NCBI GenBank assembly: GCA_018065005.1
Contig: JAGHUD010000010.1
Location: 1 to 35,418, forward strand
DNA length: 35,418 nt
Direction of reading: 5' to 3'
Source of the DNA: Candidatus Physcousia equi
GTDB taxonomy: Bacteria; Bacteroidota; Bacteroidia; Bacteroidales; Bacteroidaceae
Shown here: piece after piece, positions 24,337 through 32,345 of the stretch
Layout of the letters: every line of letters starts with the position of its first letter
Position numbering within the stretch: the stretch's first letter is position 1
Notes under the pieces: model-generated
The model's input: the letters and a program-made list of their open reading frames with translations, nothing else
What the model was told of the DNA's origin: nothing
Database searches by the model: none
Translations under genes and position numbers: made by a program

Positions 24337-24915
24337 ATGGAAACAAAGAATGCATCATTCGCATGGCAAACGATTGAGGAAGAAAAAGGGCCTCAGTGGT
24401 TTGCCATGCGAGTTTTATATAGAGGAGAGGAGGCTATGTCGGCTGACTTGATGTCGGCTGGCATGGAGACTTTTTTGCCTTTGCATGTGGTGGAAAAGAA
24501 GGTGGGAGGACGACGAAAGCGTGTCATGGCACCAGTGATTTCAAATCTCCTCTTTGTACGTGCAGAAAAACAGCAACTACAAACATTTAAAGCTGCACCA
24601 GGAAGAGAGCGTCTGCAGTACATCTGTCACCACGGTGGTGCGATGGACAAGAAACCCATCGTCGTGCCCGATGAGCAGATGACGGCATTCATACGCATAT
24701 ATGAGGAGGGGCAGCACGAGCTTACCACAGAATTGGCGGACCTGCAACCGGGCACGCGGGTGCGTGTTATAGAAGGTCCCTTCACGGGTCTTGTGGGTAC
24801 CTTCCGGCGTGTCAAAGGACATCGGGCACGACGGTTCGTTGTCTTGCTCGATGGTTTGGCTGCCATCTCGATGCAGATGGAGCCTTCATGCTTGGAACTG
24901 TTGAAGGAAGAGTAG
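24337..24915 (+). CDS. UpxY-like NusG-family transcription antiterminator
   Basis: The 192-residue protein has an NGN domain that starts at GPQWFAMRVLYRGEE (about residues 18-32) and runs through METFLPLHVVEKKV and APVISNLLFVRAE. A KOW motif follows near 135-165 (LQPGTRVRVIEGPFTGLVG). It is a specialised NusG paralogue like Bacteroides UpxY, which lets RNA polymerase read through surface-polysaccharide operons. The start is firm: the only in-frame ATG before the conserved WFAMR strand is at 24337, and no GTG or TTG intervenes. The ATG lies 3 nt after tRNA-Pro, so 3' processing of the tRNA would leave an mRNA with almost no leader. There is no polysaccharide operon downstream; mnmA converges with a 2-nt gap. 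Its target operon must therefore be elsewhere, or its role differs. Confidence 0.85.
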   Translation: METKNASFAWQTIEEEKGPQWFAMRVLYRGEEAMSADLMSAGMETFLPLHVVEKKVGGRRKRVMAPVISNLLFVRAEKQQLQTFKAAPGRERLQYICHHGGAMDKKPIVVPDEQMTAFIRIYEEGQHELTTELADLQPGTRVRVIEGPFTGLVGTFRRVKGHRARRFVVLLDGLAAISMQMEPSCLELLKEE

Positions 24916-24917
24916 TC

Positions 24918-26024
24918 TCAGATGCCAATCTCTCCACTGCCATAGCAGATGCGCGCATCAGAGGAGTAGATGCAACCGAACTGTCCGGGGGCTATGCCTT
25001 GGATGGGCGCGTCGCTGTGGATGTGCCAGTATCCGTTTGGCTCAGCATCGCTGTCTTCATCAATCCACTCGATGGTGCCGGACATGAAATGATCGACGTG
25101 ACGTATCTTGAACTGGATGGGGTGGATGCCTTCGGTGTGGTCGTGCGCGTCTGTCTGTTCCCATGGATTGCGGGTGATGAAATGGAGGTCGGCAAGGCGG
25201 AAGTCATGACCGTATTGGAGCTGGGTGTCCCAACCTCGTGCCACGAAGACAATGTTGCGTTTGATATTCTTCTTTACGACAAACCACGGGCCACCACTTA
25301 AACCAAGCCCCTTGCGCTGACCGATGGTGTGGAACCAATAGCCGCGGTGGCGCCCCAGCACTTTGCCGGTTTCGATGTCGATGATGCGTCCTTCTTGTTC
25401 ACCAAGGAAGCGACGGAGGAAGTCATTGTAGTTGATCTTGCCTAAGAAACAGATGCCCTGACTGTCTTTGCGGCGTGCACTGGGCAGGTGTGCTTCGCGT
25501 GCGATGCGGCGCACTTCTTCTTTCGGCAGATGCCCTATGGGGAAGATGGTGTGGCGCAGTTGCTCGTAGGAGAGTTGCGCAAGGAAGTCCGTCTGGTCTT
25601 TTATGGGATCCTTGGCAGTTCCGAGCCAAATGGTGCCGTCGGGATCCTCTATTGTGGTGGCATAGTGTCCAGTTGCAACCTTGTCGTAGTGTTTGCCCAC
25701 TTGCTCTTCAAACGCTCCGAACTTGATGAGGCGATTACACATCACGTCGGGATTAGGGGTGAGACCACGTTTGACACGTTCCATGGTGTAGGACACGACG
25801 CGCTCCCAATACTCCTTCTGAAGGTCGGTAACCTCCAACTGAAGATCGTACTTGCGCGCAGTGGCGCGGCAGAGTTCGATATCTTCTTCTGCCGAGCAAG
25901 AGTAGTCTTCGCCTTCCATACCTATTTTAATATAATGTAGGTCGGGCTTGATTCCCTGCTCGCAGAGTTGGTGGACGACAACGCCACTGTCGACGCCGCC
26001 TGAGATGAGTACTGCTGTGTTCAT
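24918..26024 (-). CDS. mnmA: tRNA-specific 2-thiouridylase
   Basis: The 368-residue enzyme thiolates U34 of tRNAs for Lys, Glu and Gln, taking sulfur from a relay and using ATP. The PP-loop SGGVDSG is at residues 8-14. The catalytic cysteines are Cys96 in [12 protein letters not shown] and Cys192 in [25 protein letters not shown] and [20 protein letters not shown] are further family motifs. The N-terminus is short ([13 protein letters not shown]), as in one of the two MnmA paralogues usual in Bacteroidetes. It ends 2 nt from the convergent upxY-like gene. The 187 nt upstream carry a 7-bp hairpin (26061-26067 with 26074-26080) but no standard promoter, so it may be read from the genes upstream. 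Confidence 0.95.
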   Translation of the reverse strand: MNTAVLISGGVDSGVVVHQLCEQGIKPDLHYIKIGMEGEDYSCSAEEDIELCRATARKYDLQLEVTDLQKEYWERVVSYTMERVKRGLTPNPDVMCNRLIKFGAFEEQVGKHYDKVATGHYATTIEDPDGTIWLGTAKDPIKDQTDFLAQLSYEQLRHTIFPIGHLPKEEVRRIAREAHLPSARRKDSQGICFLGKINYNDFLRRFLGEQEGRIIDIETGKVLGRHRGYWFHTIGQRKGLGLSGGPWFVVKKNIKRNIVFVARGWDTQLQYGHDFRLADLHFITRNPWEQTDAHDHTEGIHPIQFKIRHVDHFMSGTIEWIDEDSDAEPNGYWHIHSDAPIQGIAPGQFGCIYSSDARICYGSGEIGI

Positions 26025-26211
26025 TGCTGTGAAGAGATTAGGTGAGATTGGGGTGGAGCGCTCTGCCGTTCTTGGCAGAGGGCAAAGGGTGGACGAATGC
26101 GATTTGATTCATCGGTGGGTGCCTTCGTCGGTTGGTGCTTAGCCTCGCTGTTGAGTAGAAGGCATATCGGTAGGTGCAGAGCTCGGTGTAGGGAGCTGTG
26201 CTTAGTTCGCG
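26025..26211. other. Gap between mnmA and the NigD-like gene
   Basis: No gene is supported here. CTCTGCC (26061-26067) and GGCAGAG (26074-26080) form a perfect hairpin with a 6-nt loop, but no T-run follows on either strand, so it is more likely a processing or stability element than a terminator. Confidence 0.4.
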
Positions 26212-26808
26212 TTACATGGGGGACAGCTCGATGCGGTCGGCTTGGATACTGTCAAGGGGGATGGAGGCGTAGACGTCGGTGGTGTAGCTCGTAGGATCGG
26301 CATTTTGGTTGTGGTGGAGTGAGACGTAGGCAGTGGTGAGCGGTTCGCCTTGAGCATTCGTCTCGCTGCAGGAAGTGTCAATACGGTCCACGACATAGCC
26401 CCAGTACTGCGTGCCCCCCTGTGTCTTGGGTGCAAGGTGGAAATTGAGAAATCGTCCGCTGCGCCATGAGGATAGGATGGATACGGGGTCGTGCTGCTGC
26501 ACAGCGGTGGAGTCGTGCAACAGAAGGGCTGCCGAGAGTTGGTAGATTTCTGCTTCTCCGCCCTTGGGGACGAACCCACAGAGCACACGATAGCTTACAG
26601 ATGCGTGGTAGCCGCTTTGTGGGTTAGAGATGGTGTAGCGCGTGCCGTTGTCGAGTTGCAGATGGCCGAAGGTGCCGTTGCTGGTTGTGTGCAGACAACA
26701 GAGTTCGGTGATGATGCTGGGGTACGGCTTGTCTTGATCTTCGTCAGAGCAGGCAAAGAGCAAGAAGCAAGCAGCGCCAGCAACGACGGAGCGTGCGCAT
26801 TTCATCAT
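26212..26808 (-). CDS. NigD-like lipoprotein
   Basis: From the ATG at 26808 the product has 198 residues and a proper lipoprotein signal (MMKCARSVVAGAACFLLFAC, then SDED). The rest is beta-rich, with DPVSILSSWRSGRFLNFHLAP typical of the Bacteroidetes NigD/NigD-like family, whose function is not established. An upstream ATG at 26871 overlaps the acyltransferase stop as ATGA, the classical coupling arrangement, and would add 21 residues before the signal peptide. I prefer 26808 because of the signal but cannot exclude 26871. It belongs to the minus-strand operon that runs from the PASTA gene. Confidence 0.72.
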   Translation of the reverse strand: MMKCARSVVAGAACFLLFACSDEDQDKPYPSIITELCCLHTTSNGTFGHLQLDNGTRYTISNPQSGYHASVSYRVLCGFVPKGGEAEIYQLSAALLLHDSTAVQQHDPVSILSSWRSGRFLNFHLAPKTQGGTQYWGYVVDRIDTSCSETNAQGEPLTTAYVSLHHNQNADPTSYTTDVYASIPLDSIQADRIELSPM

Positions 26809-26867
26809 CCGATGCCTGACGAACGAAGTCCAGCGCATAGGGTAGTCATTATGTGCCGCAGCGTGTG

Positions 26868-28019
26868 TCATGCTCCGAGTTTGTTGCGAACGGGGTTGGC
26901 GTACATGGTGAGTATGCGCTCGCGCAAGAATGGGACGTCCTTATAGGGCAGGTCGATGAGGTCGAGACGGCTTTGCAGATATTGTTCAAAGACGTTCTTT
27001 TCTTCAGCGGTGTAGTGTGCAGCAAACTCATTCGTGCCCGAGAGTAGATCGCAAGCAACAAAGTTGCCGGGGTAGAGAGCGTAGCCTTGATGGATGCTCT
27101 TATCCATGCGTTGTGCAATCGCACTGAAGAGTTCAGTCTTGGGTAAGTCCTTGAGTTCGTCGAGCCATGTGTTGATGCAAGGAGCTGCATGATAGTGCAC
27201 GCGCCCTTTCTTGCCGAAGATACCTATTTTCATGTTGTCGAGATCGTCTTGCTTCGACTTCTTGAAGCTGGGGTCGTCGCGCTTCTGCTGAAACTCTTTA
27301 GCCTTGAGATAGTCGCAGGGGTCGTATTCATAGGAGATGGTGAGGGGCACGATGTGTAGGGCCTTGAGCGACTCGATGGGTGAACCTTCGCCACCCAAAG
27401 CGAGCATCTTGAGCACAGAGTCCTGGGTGCGATCGTCTGAGTCCTTGGCACGTCCCTCGCGTTGTGCAATCCACACGTTCTCGCGCTTGTGGGCTATGGC
27501 GTGGTGCATATAACGGCTCATAAGACGACTGCTCTCCAGAAGCTCGCGAGCAGAAAGTGAGCGGCGCACAACGAATGCTTTGTTCATGCGCACCAGTGTC
27601 TTAATCCAAGGGTAGATGAGCAGATTGTCGCCGATGGCAATCTCTACGGTGGTGGGAAACTTGTTCTCGATGAGCAAGACGGAGAGAAAGGCAGAGTCGA
27701 GGACAATGTCGCGATGGTTGCTCACGAAGGTGTAGCGCTCATCGCCACCGGAGAGTGCTTGGTGGTCGAAGTCTATGCCGGAGCAAGCCTTGCGGATGAG
27801 GCGCTTGACAACCGGTTTCATGAAGCGCAGCTGGAAGCCCAGTGGTGTCTTGATGCCAACGAATGCCAAGCGCAGCAGTCCGTTGCGCATGGCTTTGGGC
27901 AACCAAGGAACCATGCCCTTGAGGATAACCTGAAAGTGTCGGTCGCTCAACAGTTGATTGAGCGCTTGCTTCATCTCGCCTTTCTCGTATGGGCGAATCT
28001 CGTCAAATTCTGTGTTCAT
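26868..28019 (-). CDS. PlsC-like phospholipid acyltransferase
   Basis: The 383-residue protein resembles the glycerolipid acyltransferase superfamily. SNHRDIVLDSAFL holds His102 and Asp108, in an H-x(5)-D arrangement rather than the usual H-x(4)-D; Asp104 also lies in the motif. VWIAQREGRAKDSDDRTQDS near 181-200 occupies the place of the EGTRS substrate-binding motif, and HIVPLTISYEYDPCD gives the VPV-type motif IV. The N-terminal 80 residues are helical. The substrate (lysophosphatidate or an amino-acid lipid) cannot be told from sequence. It lies downstream of ddl with 56 nt between, in a gene order (PASTA, rluD, ddl, acyltransferase) that recurs in Bacteroidetes. Confidence 0.82.
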   Translation of the reverse strand: MNTEFDEIRPYEKGEMKQALNQLLSDRHFQVILKGMVPWLPKAMRNGLLRLAFVGIKTPLGFQLRFMKPVVKRLIRKACSGIDFDHQALSGGDERYTFVSNHRDIVLDSAFLSVLLIENKFPTTVEIAIGDNLLIYPWIKTLVRMNKAFVVRRSLSARELLESSRLMSRYMHHAIAHKRENVWIAQREGRAKDSDDRTQDSVLKMLALGGEGSPIESLKALHIVPLTISYEYDPCDYLKAKEFQQKRDDPSFKKSKQDDLDNMKIGIFGKKGRVHYHAAPCINTWLDELKDLPKTELFSAIAQRMDKSIHQGYALYPGNFVACDLLSGTNEFAAHYTAEEKNVFEQYLQSRLDLIDLPYKDVPFLRERILTMYANPVRNKLGA

Positions 28020-28075
28020 GGTTTTGGGGTTTGGAAGGGTCGATCAGCCCAGGCGGTTGGGCTGTTCTCCCATGA

Positions 28076-29068
28076 TCAAAAACTATCTTCGATGATTTCT
28101 GTCATCACATCCTTGATGTCGAGACCGGCGGCACGCACCTGTTGGGGAATGAATGAGGTGGGGGTCATGCCAGGCGTGGTGTTGATCTCGAGAAGGTTGA
28201 TGTGGTCGCCCTTGGTGATGATGTAGTCGATGCGAATGATGCCGTGGCAGTGGAGCAAGTCGTAGATGGTGCTTGTGAGACGCTGCACGCGTTCCGTCAA
28301 ATTGTCTGATATGCGGGCAGGCGTGATCTCTGCCACCTGTCCGTTGTACTTAGCATCGTAGTCAAAGAACTCGTTCTCGGGTACGACTTCCGTTACGGGG
28401 AACACGTGCGATGCTTGTTTCGTCTTGTAGCAGCCGCAAGTCAGTTCTGTGCCGTCCATGAAAGCCTCCACCATGACGTCTTCTCCCTCGTCCAATGCCA
28501 GGTTGATGGCAGGGCGCAGGGCTTCGGGTGTCTTCACCTTGGTGGTGCCAAACGAGCTGCCTCCTGATGCGGGTTTGACGAAGCATGGTAGGCCAATGCG
28601 CTTGATGATGTCAGTGTCGCTCACCTCGTCGGCGTGTCCTTGTCGGATGAGCATTGAGTCTGCCACGCTCATGCCGAGGCTGCGCATATAGTTGTTGAGT
28701 GTAAACTTGTCATAGGTCAGTGCCTCGACGAGCACTGAGCAAGTGGAGTAGGGCATCCCGATGAGGTCGAAGTAGCCTTGCAGAATGCCGTTCTCGCCTG
28801 GAGTGCCGTGGATGGTGATGTAGCAATAGTCTGGTTGGATATGACGTCCGTGGTTGTCGAATGAGAAATCGTTGCGGTCAACGGGGACACGTGTCTCATT
28901 GTCCAGTATGGCTTCCCAGTGTTTGGCGTGGATTTCGATGATATACACCTCGTAGCGTTCGTGGTCGAGGAATGAATAAATGCCTGCGGCAGAACGCATG
29001 CTGACATCGTGTTCTGAACTGTCACCGCCAGCAGCGATGGCTATAATGCGTTTGTTTTCTTTCTCCAT
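28076..29068 (-). CDS. ddl: D-alanine--D-alanine ligase
   Basis: The 330-residue ATP-grasp enzyme joins two D-alanines for peptidoglycan synthesis in the cytoplasm. Glu19 in AAGGDSSEHDVS binds the first D-Ala. The ATP-binding loop is KPASGGSSFGTTKVK. FFDYDAKYNG near 236-245 holds the tyrosine of the D-Ala-specific type, so this is not a D-lactate (vancomycin-resistance) ligase. IRIDYIITKGDHINLLEINTTPGMTP carries the Mg-binding Asp, Glu and Asn. The start at 29068 overlaps the rluD end by 28 nt; it is the only ATG before the conserved IIAIAAGG strand, so the overlap is real and implies translational coupling. Confidence 0.96.
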   Translation of the reverse strand: MEKENKRIIAIAAGGDSSEHDVSMRSAAGIYSFLDHERYEVYIIEIHAKHWEAILDNETRVPVDRNDFSFDNHGRHIQPDYCYITIHGTPGENGILQGYFDLIGMPYSTCSVLVEALTYDKFTLNNYMRSLGMSVADSMLIRQGHADEVSDTDIIKRIGLPCFVKPASGGSSFGTTKVKTPEALRPAINLALDEGEDVMVEAFMDGTELTCGCYKTKQASHVFPVTEVVPENEFFDYDAKYNGQVAEITPARISDNLTERVQRLTSTIYDLLHCHGIIRIDYIITKGDHINLLEINTTPGMTPTSFIPQQVRAAGLDIKDVMTEIIEDSF

Positions 29069-30156
29069 TTTTCTATTAAATTTGTCATGTCATTGGGGAG
29101 CGGACACTCAAAGTCGAGTTGCTCGCCAGTGGTTGGATGTTGGAAGCCCAGCGTTCGTGCGTGGAGCGCCTGGCGTGGACATATCTCAAGACAGTTGTGA
29201 ATGAATGCTTTGTAGGAAGCACTCTGCTCGCCGCGCAGTATCTCGCAGCCGCCATAACGTTCGTCGGCAAAGAGGATGTGACCGATGTGGCGCATGTGGG
29301 CACGGATTTGGTGTGTGCGTCCTGTTTCCAGTTGACACTCCACTAAGGTGGTGTGGCCGTAGCGCTCAAGCACGCGATAGTGCGTCACGGCAGGTTTACC
29401 TATTTCGGAGTCGGTGGGGTAGACCCACATCTGGAGTCGGTCCTTGGGGTGGCGTCCTATATTACCCTCAATGCGCCCTTCTTCTTCCACGAAGTTACCC
29501 CACACGAGTGCGTTGTAGAGGCGGCGTGTGCTATGCACGAGGAACTGATGACAGAGATGCGTCTTGGCTTCTGCCGTCTTGGCCACTACGAGCAGTCCGC
29601 TCGTGTCCTTGTCGATGCGGTGCACGAGTCCCACGGTGGGGTCGTTGGGGTCGAAGTTGGGGTCGTCCTTCATGTGCCATGCAATGGCATTGACGAGGGT
29701 GCCTTCATAGTTGCCACAACCGGGGTGCACCACCATGCCAGCAGGTTTGTTGATGACCATCAGTTGGCTGTCTTCAAAAACAATGTCAAGGGGAATGTCT
29801 TCGGGGATAATCTCCGTTTCGCGACGTGGATGTGAGAACATCAGGCAGACCACATCGCCGGGCTTTACTTTATAGTTGCTCTTCACCGCGCGACCGCCCA
29901 CCTGAACGTAACCCGCCTCTGCTGCCATCTGTATGCGGTGGCGTGTGGCGCCGCGCAAGTGGTCCACAAGAAACTTGTCCACACGCAAGGGTGTTTGTCC
30001 CGAGTCTGCCACGACGCGCCGGTGCTCATAGAGCAGTCCGTCACTCCCTTGGGTCAGCTCTGCTTCCTCTTCGGGATTGTCGAATGTTTCGAGCTCGTCC
30101 AGCTCCTCAAGTTCGTCCATTTCTTGTCGTTCGTCCGTCTCCAGTGGTTTGTTCAT
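29041..30156 (-). CDS. rluD: RluA-family 23S rRNA pseudouridine synthase (RluD-like)
   Basis: The 371-residue protein begins with an acidic tail of about 40 residues, rich in Glu, Asp and Leu, which the family does not need. An S4 RNA-binding domain follows (TPLRVDKFLVDHLRGATRHRIQ, about 55-110), then the synthase domain. HRIDKDTSGLLVVAK holds the catalytic Asp182. VINKPAGMVVHPGCGNYEGTLVNA and LETGRTHQIRAHMRHIGH are family motifs. RluD isomerises uridines in helix 69 of 23S rRNA; assignment to RluD rather than RluB/C is by S4 domain and motif likeness. A partial copy of the first codons stands just upstream (30167-30193). Confidence 0.92.
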   Translation of the reverse strand: MNKPLETDERQEMDELEELDELETFDNPEEEAELTQGSDGLLYEHRRVVADSGQTPLRVDKFLVDHLRGATRHRIQMAAEAGYVQVGGRAVKSNYKVKPGDVVCLMFSHPRRETEIIPEDIPLDIVFEDSQLMVINKPAGMVVHPGCGNYEGTLVNAIAWHMKDDPNFDPNDPTVGLVHRIDKDTSGLLVVAKTAEAKTHLCHQFLVHSTRRLYNALVWGNFVEEEGRIEGNIGRHPKDRLQMWVYPTDSEIGKPAVTHYRVLERYGHTTLVECQLETGRTHQIRAHMRHIGHILFADERYGGCEILRGEQSASYKAFIHNCLEICPRQALHARTLGFQHPTTGEQLDFECPLPNDMTNLIEKWRKKTNAL

Positions 30157-30193
30157 CTCTGTGTCATTCGTCTGTTTCCAGTGGTTCGTTGCT
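30130..30193. repeat. Imperfect 27-bp direct repeat at the rluD start
   Basis: The segment 30130-30156, the first nine codons of rluD, recurs at 30167-30193 with 22 of 27 bases identical, 37 nt further upstream. The upstream copy lacks a start codon. It suggests a slippage duplication at the gene's 5' end. Confidence 0.6.
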
Positions 30194-30262
30194 TATCATC
30201 GGTCTTGCTGTTGGGTCGTGCTAAGTGGCGTCAAAGTGCACGCCGGATGCGGTGTGTGTGGC

Positions 30263-30922
30263 TTAGAAAACCAATTCTTCGTTCGTGTTGTTGTCTTCCA
30301 TCTCTTCGAAGAGGTCTTCGTCGGAATCCATGTCGCCGATATAGATCTCGCCGTTCTCGTCGTATTCAGTTTCGCTATTGCCGATGACCAAAGTGAGTGG
30401 TGTCTCGACAGAGACCCGCTGTCCGTTTGTCATATTACGTCCACGACACTTCACGCCGAGCACAAAATCTTTGTCTCCGGGGATGTATTCGCAGGGGCCA
30501 AGCTTGAAGCCCAGCGCTTGCAGTTTGGCTTCTGCTTCGCGGTAGGAGCTGTTGCCGATGATGTTTGGGATGGACAGCATCGGTTCGTTGCGTGCGTTGA
30601 TGGTGATGTAGATTTGACGTCCGGATTTTACGCGTGAACCGAATCCGGGTGTCTGGTCCAAGATGATGCCCGGTGCCAGCTTCTTGTTGTAGGATGAATC
30701 CACGATGACGGCTTCGAGGTCGAGCTCTGCCAGTTGCGTCATTGCCTCGTCAATGTTCTTACCCTTGAGGTCGGGCACGTCCACGGCTTCGCCATGATGG
30801 GTGTAGCTTTTCAACCACCAGTTGGTGGCTAAACAAATCAAGACGACAACAAGAGCCATTCCTCCGAGGTTTATCCATACGATGGGACTAAATATCTTTC
30901 GTGCAAATTCTTTTCCTGTCAT
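30263..30922 (-). CDS. Membrane protein with two PASTA domains
   Basis: The 219-residue protein has a short cytoplasmic start, one membrane segment near 16-36 (IVWINLGGMALVVVLICLATNWW), then two PASTA domains (about 46-110, VDVPDLKGKNIDEAMTQLAEL; about 116-182, IPNIIGNSSYREAEAKLQAL). The tail of about 35 residues is acidic. PASTA domains bind peptidoglycan in kinases and penicillin-binding proteins, but this one has no catalytic part. It opens the operon with rluD and ddl, so a cell-wall-related role is likely. A strong promoter lies upstream. Confidence 0.9.
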   Translation of the reverse strand: MTGKEFARKIFSPIVWINLGGMALVVVLICLATNWWLKSYTHHGEAVDVPDLKGKNIDEAMTQLAELDLEAVIVDSSYNKKLAPGIILDQTPGFGSRVKSGRQIYITINARNEPMLSIPNIIGNSSYREAEAKLQALGFKLGPCEYIPGDKDFVLGVKCRGRNMTNGQRVSVETPLTLVIGNSETEYDENGEIYIGDMDSDEDLFEEMEDNNTNEELVF

Positions 30923-30961
30923 AATGTTCTTTTGCTATGCAAAAATGCGCTTAATGGTTTG

Positions 30962-30993
30962 CAAAAGTACAAAAAAAAAGCTTGCACACCAAA
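30962..30993 (-). promoter_or_regulatory. Promoter of the PASTA-rluD-ddl operon
   Basis: On the minus strand TTTG at 30993-30990, 20 nt, then TACTTTTG at 30969-30962. The predicted start is near 30955, about 33 nt before the ATG at 30922. It lies about 20 nt beyond the efp terminator. Confidence 0.82.
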
Positions 30994-31012
30994 TCTTTCG
31001 CTCTAAAACAAC

Positions 31013-31071
31013 AAAAAAAGCCTCTCCTCTGTTCCTGCCTAAAAAGGTGGGAGCAGAGGAGGGGCTTTTTT
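31013..31071 (-). terminator. Terminator of efp
   Basis: A long stem with a few G-U pairs (31014-31040 with 31045-31071, loop AAAA) has an A-run at its left edge, which is the U-tract on the minus strand. A T-run at the right edge would also let it work on the plus strand. Confidence 0.8.
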
Positions 31072-31140
31072 CGTATCTGATGCTGCGACGTTTAGGTTTC
31101 CTGAATGTCGCGAGTGTCAGTTATGCTTTATGCAGAGAGA

Positions 31141-31707
31141 TTACTCCTTCACGCGGCCGAGGTAGCTACCGTCGCGGGTGTCAACCTCCACCTTTTCGCC
31201 TTCGTTGATGAAGAGAGGCACGCGGATTTCAGCACCCGTCTCCACCTTAGCGGGCTTGAGGGTGTTGGTGGCGGTGTCGCCCTTCAGACCGGGCTCAGTC
31301 CATGTGATTTCCAGCACAACCTTCACGGGCACGTCAGCATAGAGAACGGTCTCGGTGCTTGCATCGGTCACCACTTCAACCTCTTGGCCTTCCTTCATGA
31401 AAGCAACGCCGTTCACCTGGTCAGCAGCGATGGGAATCTGCTCGAAAGTCTCGTTGTTCATGAAGATGAGATCATCGCCCTCCTTGTAGAGGAACTGATA
31501 GGGGCGACGCTCAACGCGAACGTCCTCGAGCTTCTCACCGATGTTGAAGCGACGCTCCAGCACGTTGCCGCTGACAACGTCCTTCAGAGTCACGTTCATG
31601 ATGGTGTTGCCCTTACCTGGTTTGCGGTGCAAGAAGTCGATGCAGAAATAGAGCTTGCCGTCCATGCGGATGCAAACGCCCTTCTTAATGTCTTGTGAGT
31701 TAATCAT
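31141..31707 (-). CDS. efp: Translation elongation factor P
   Basis: The 188-residue protein has the three-domain length of EF-P, which relieves ribosomes stalled at proline runs. The loop that reaches the peptidyl-transferase centre reads RKPGKGNT, with Lys32 in the place of the modified E. coli Lys34. The C-terminal domains carry MNNETFEQIPI and GLKGDTATNTLKPAKVETG...VPLFINEGEKVEVDTRDGSYLGRV, which are EF-P signatures. No modification gene (epmA, epmB, earP) is nearby, so the modification cannot be deduced. It is monocistronic, with its own promoter and terminator, divergent from rpmH. Confidence 0.97.
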   Translation of the reverse strand: MINSQDIKKGVCIRMDGKLYFCIDFLHRKPGKGNTIMNVTLKDVVSGNVLERRFNIGEKLEDVRVERRPYQFLYKEGDDLIFMNNETFEQIPIAADQVNGVAFMKEGQEVEVVTDASTETVLYADVPVKVVLEITWTEPGLKGDTATNTLKPAKVETGAEIRVPLFINEGEKVEVDTRDGSYLGRVKE

Positions 31708-31763
31708 AAGATGTTGCGGTTATATTTTGATGAATAAATTGATTTTTTTCGCTTTTGTGGGTG

Positions 31764-31793
31764 CAAAGTTACGTCTTTTTTGCGAAAAAACAA
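31764..31793 (-). promoter_or_regulatory. Promoter of efp
   Basis: On the minus strand TTG at 31793-31791, 19 nt, then TAACTTTG at 31771-31764. The start would be near 31757, giving a leader of about 50 nt. Confidence 0.72.
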
Positions 31794-31821
31794 CAATATA
31801 ACACCAAAAAATGACAGATTA

Positions 31822-31853
31822 TTTGTTTGTTTAAGAAAAAGTTTCTAATTTTG
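31822..31853 (+). promoter_or_regulatory. Promoter of rpmH
   Basis: TTTG at 31822-31825, 20 nt, then TAATTTTG at 31846-31853. The start would be near 31860, about 100 nt before the ATG at 31960. Confidence 0.75.
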
Positions 31854-31959
31854 CACCCCGAAACGGATATTTTGAGGTTTCCCGAGCCTAAGATGAGGCG
31901 TTTCGCTTAGATTCGAGTCCATAACACATCAAAGACAATAATACAAAAAAGATATAGCA

Positions 31960-32115
31960 ATGAAAAGAACATTTCAGCCCCACAACCGCCGTCGCGTCAA
32001 CAAGCACGGCTTCCGTCAGAGAATGGCCACTGCCAATGGTCGTCGCGTATTGGCATCTCGCAGAGCCAAGGGTCGCAAGAAGTTGACCGTGAGCAGCGAG
32101 AACCACGGAAAGTAA
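31960..32115 (+). CDS. rpmH: 50S ribosomal protein L34
   Basis: The frame from ATG at 31960 encodes 51 residues starting [19 protein letters not shown] and continuing with [20 protein letters not shown] and a short extension [12 protein letters not shown]. This is the highly conserved basic L34 sequence, a structural protein of the large ribosomal subunit. It has its own promoter and a terminator at 32198. rnpA, its common downstream neighbour in other phyla, is not here. Confidence 0.97.
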   Translation: MKRTFQPHNRRRVNKHGFRQRMATANGRRVLASRRAKGRKKLTVSSENHGK

Positions 32116-32197
32116 TCCGCAAGGGATTGCCGACGGGTGCGACCATAGCGTCAAGCGAATTTCGCGCGATATATATAAAATATGGTACGCACGCAAA

Positions 32198-32232
32198 GCA
32201 CCTCCGCCAATTTGGTGGAGGTGCTTTTTTTG
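32198..32232 (+). terminator. Terminator of rpmH
   Basis: GCACCTCCGCC (32198-32208) pairs with GGTGGAGGTGC (32214-32224) with one G-U pair and a 5-nt loop, followed by eight T. Confidence 0.9.
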
Positions 32233-32292
32233 TTCGAAGCCACAGCGTGCGCGATTGATATAGCCGAATGAGGGCAGAAAACGCATGAAAAC

Positions 32293-32324
32293 TTTGGCAG
32301 ATAGCAAAGAATTGATTAAATTTG
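32293..32324 (+). promoter_or_regulatory. Promoter of the glycosyltransferase-radC-lpxH genes
   Basis: TTTG at 32293-32296, 20 nt, then TAAATTTG at 32317-32324. The start would be near 32331, about 15 nt before the ATG at 32346, which excludes the earlier frame start at 32322. Confidence 0.82.
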
Positions 32325-32345
32325 CACGCAAAAGAAACCACAAAG

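Noticed and set aside
24888..25301. A plus-strand frame of 137 codons overlapping upxY and mnmA
   Set aside because: It is antisense to mnmA, whose catalytic motifs are complete.
26061..26080. Intrinsic terminator between the NigD-like gene and mnmA
   Set aside because: The hairpin is perfect but no U-tract follows on either strand.
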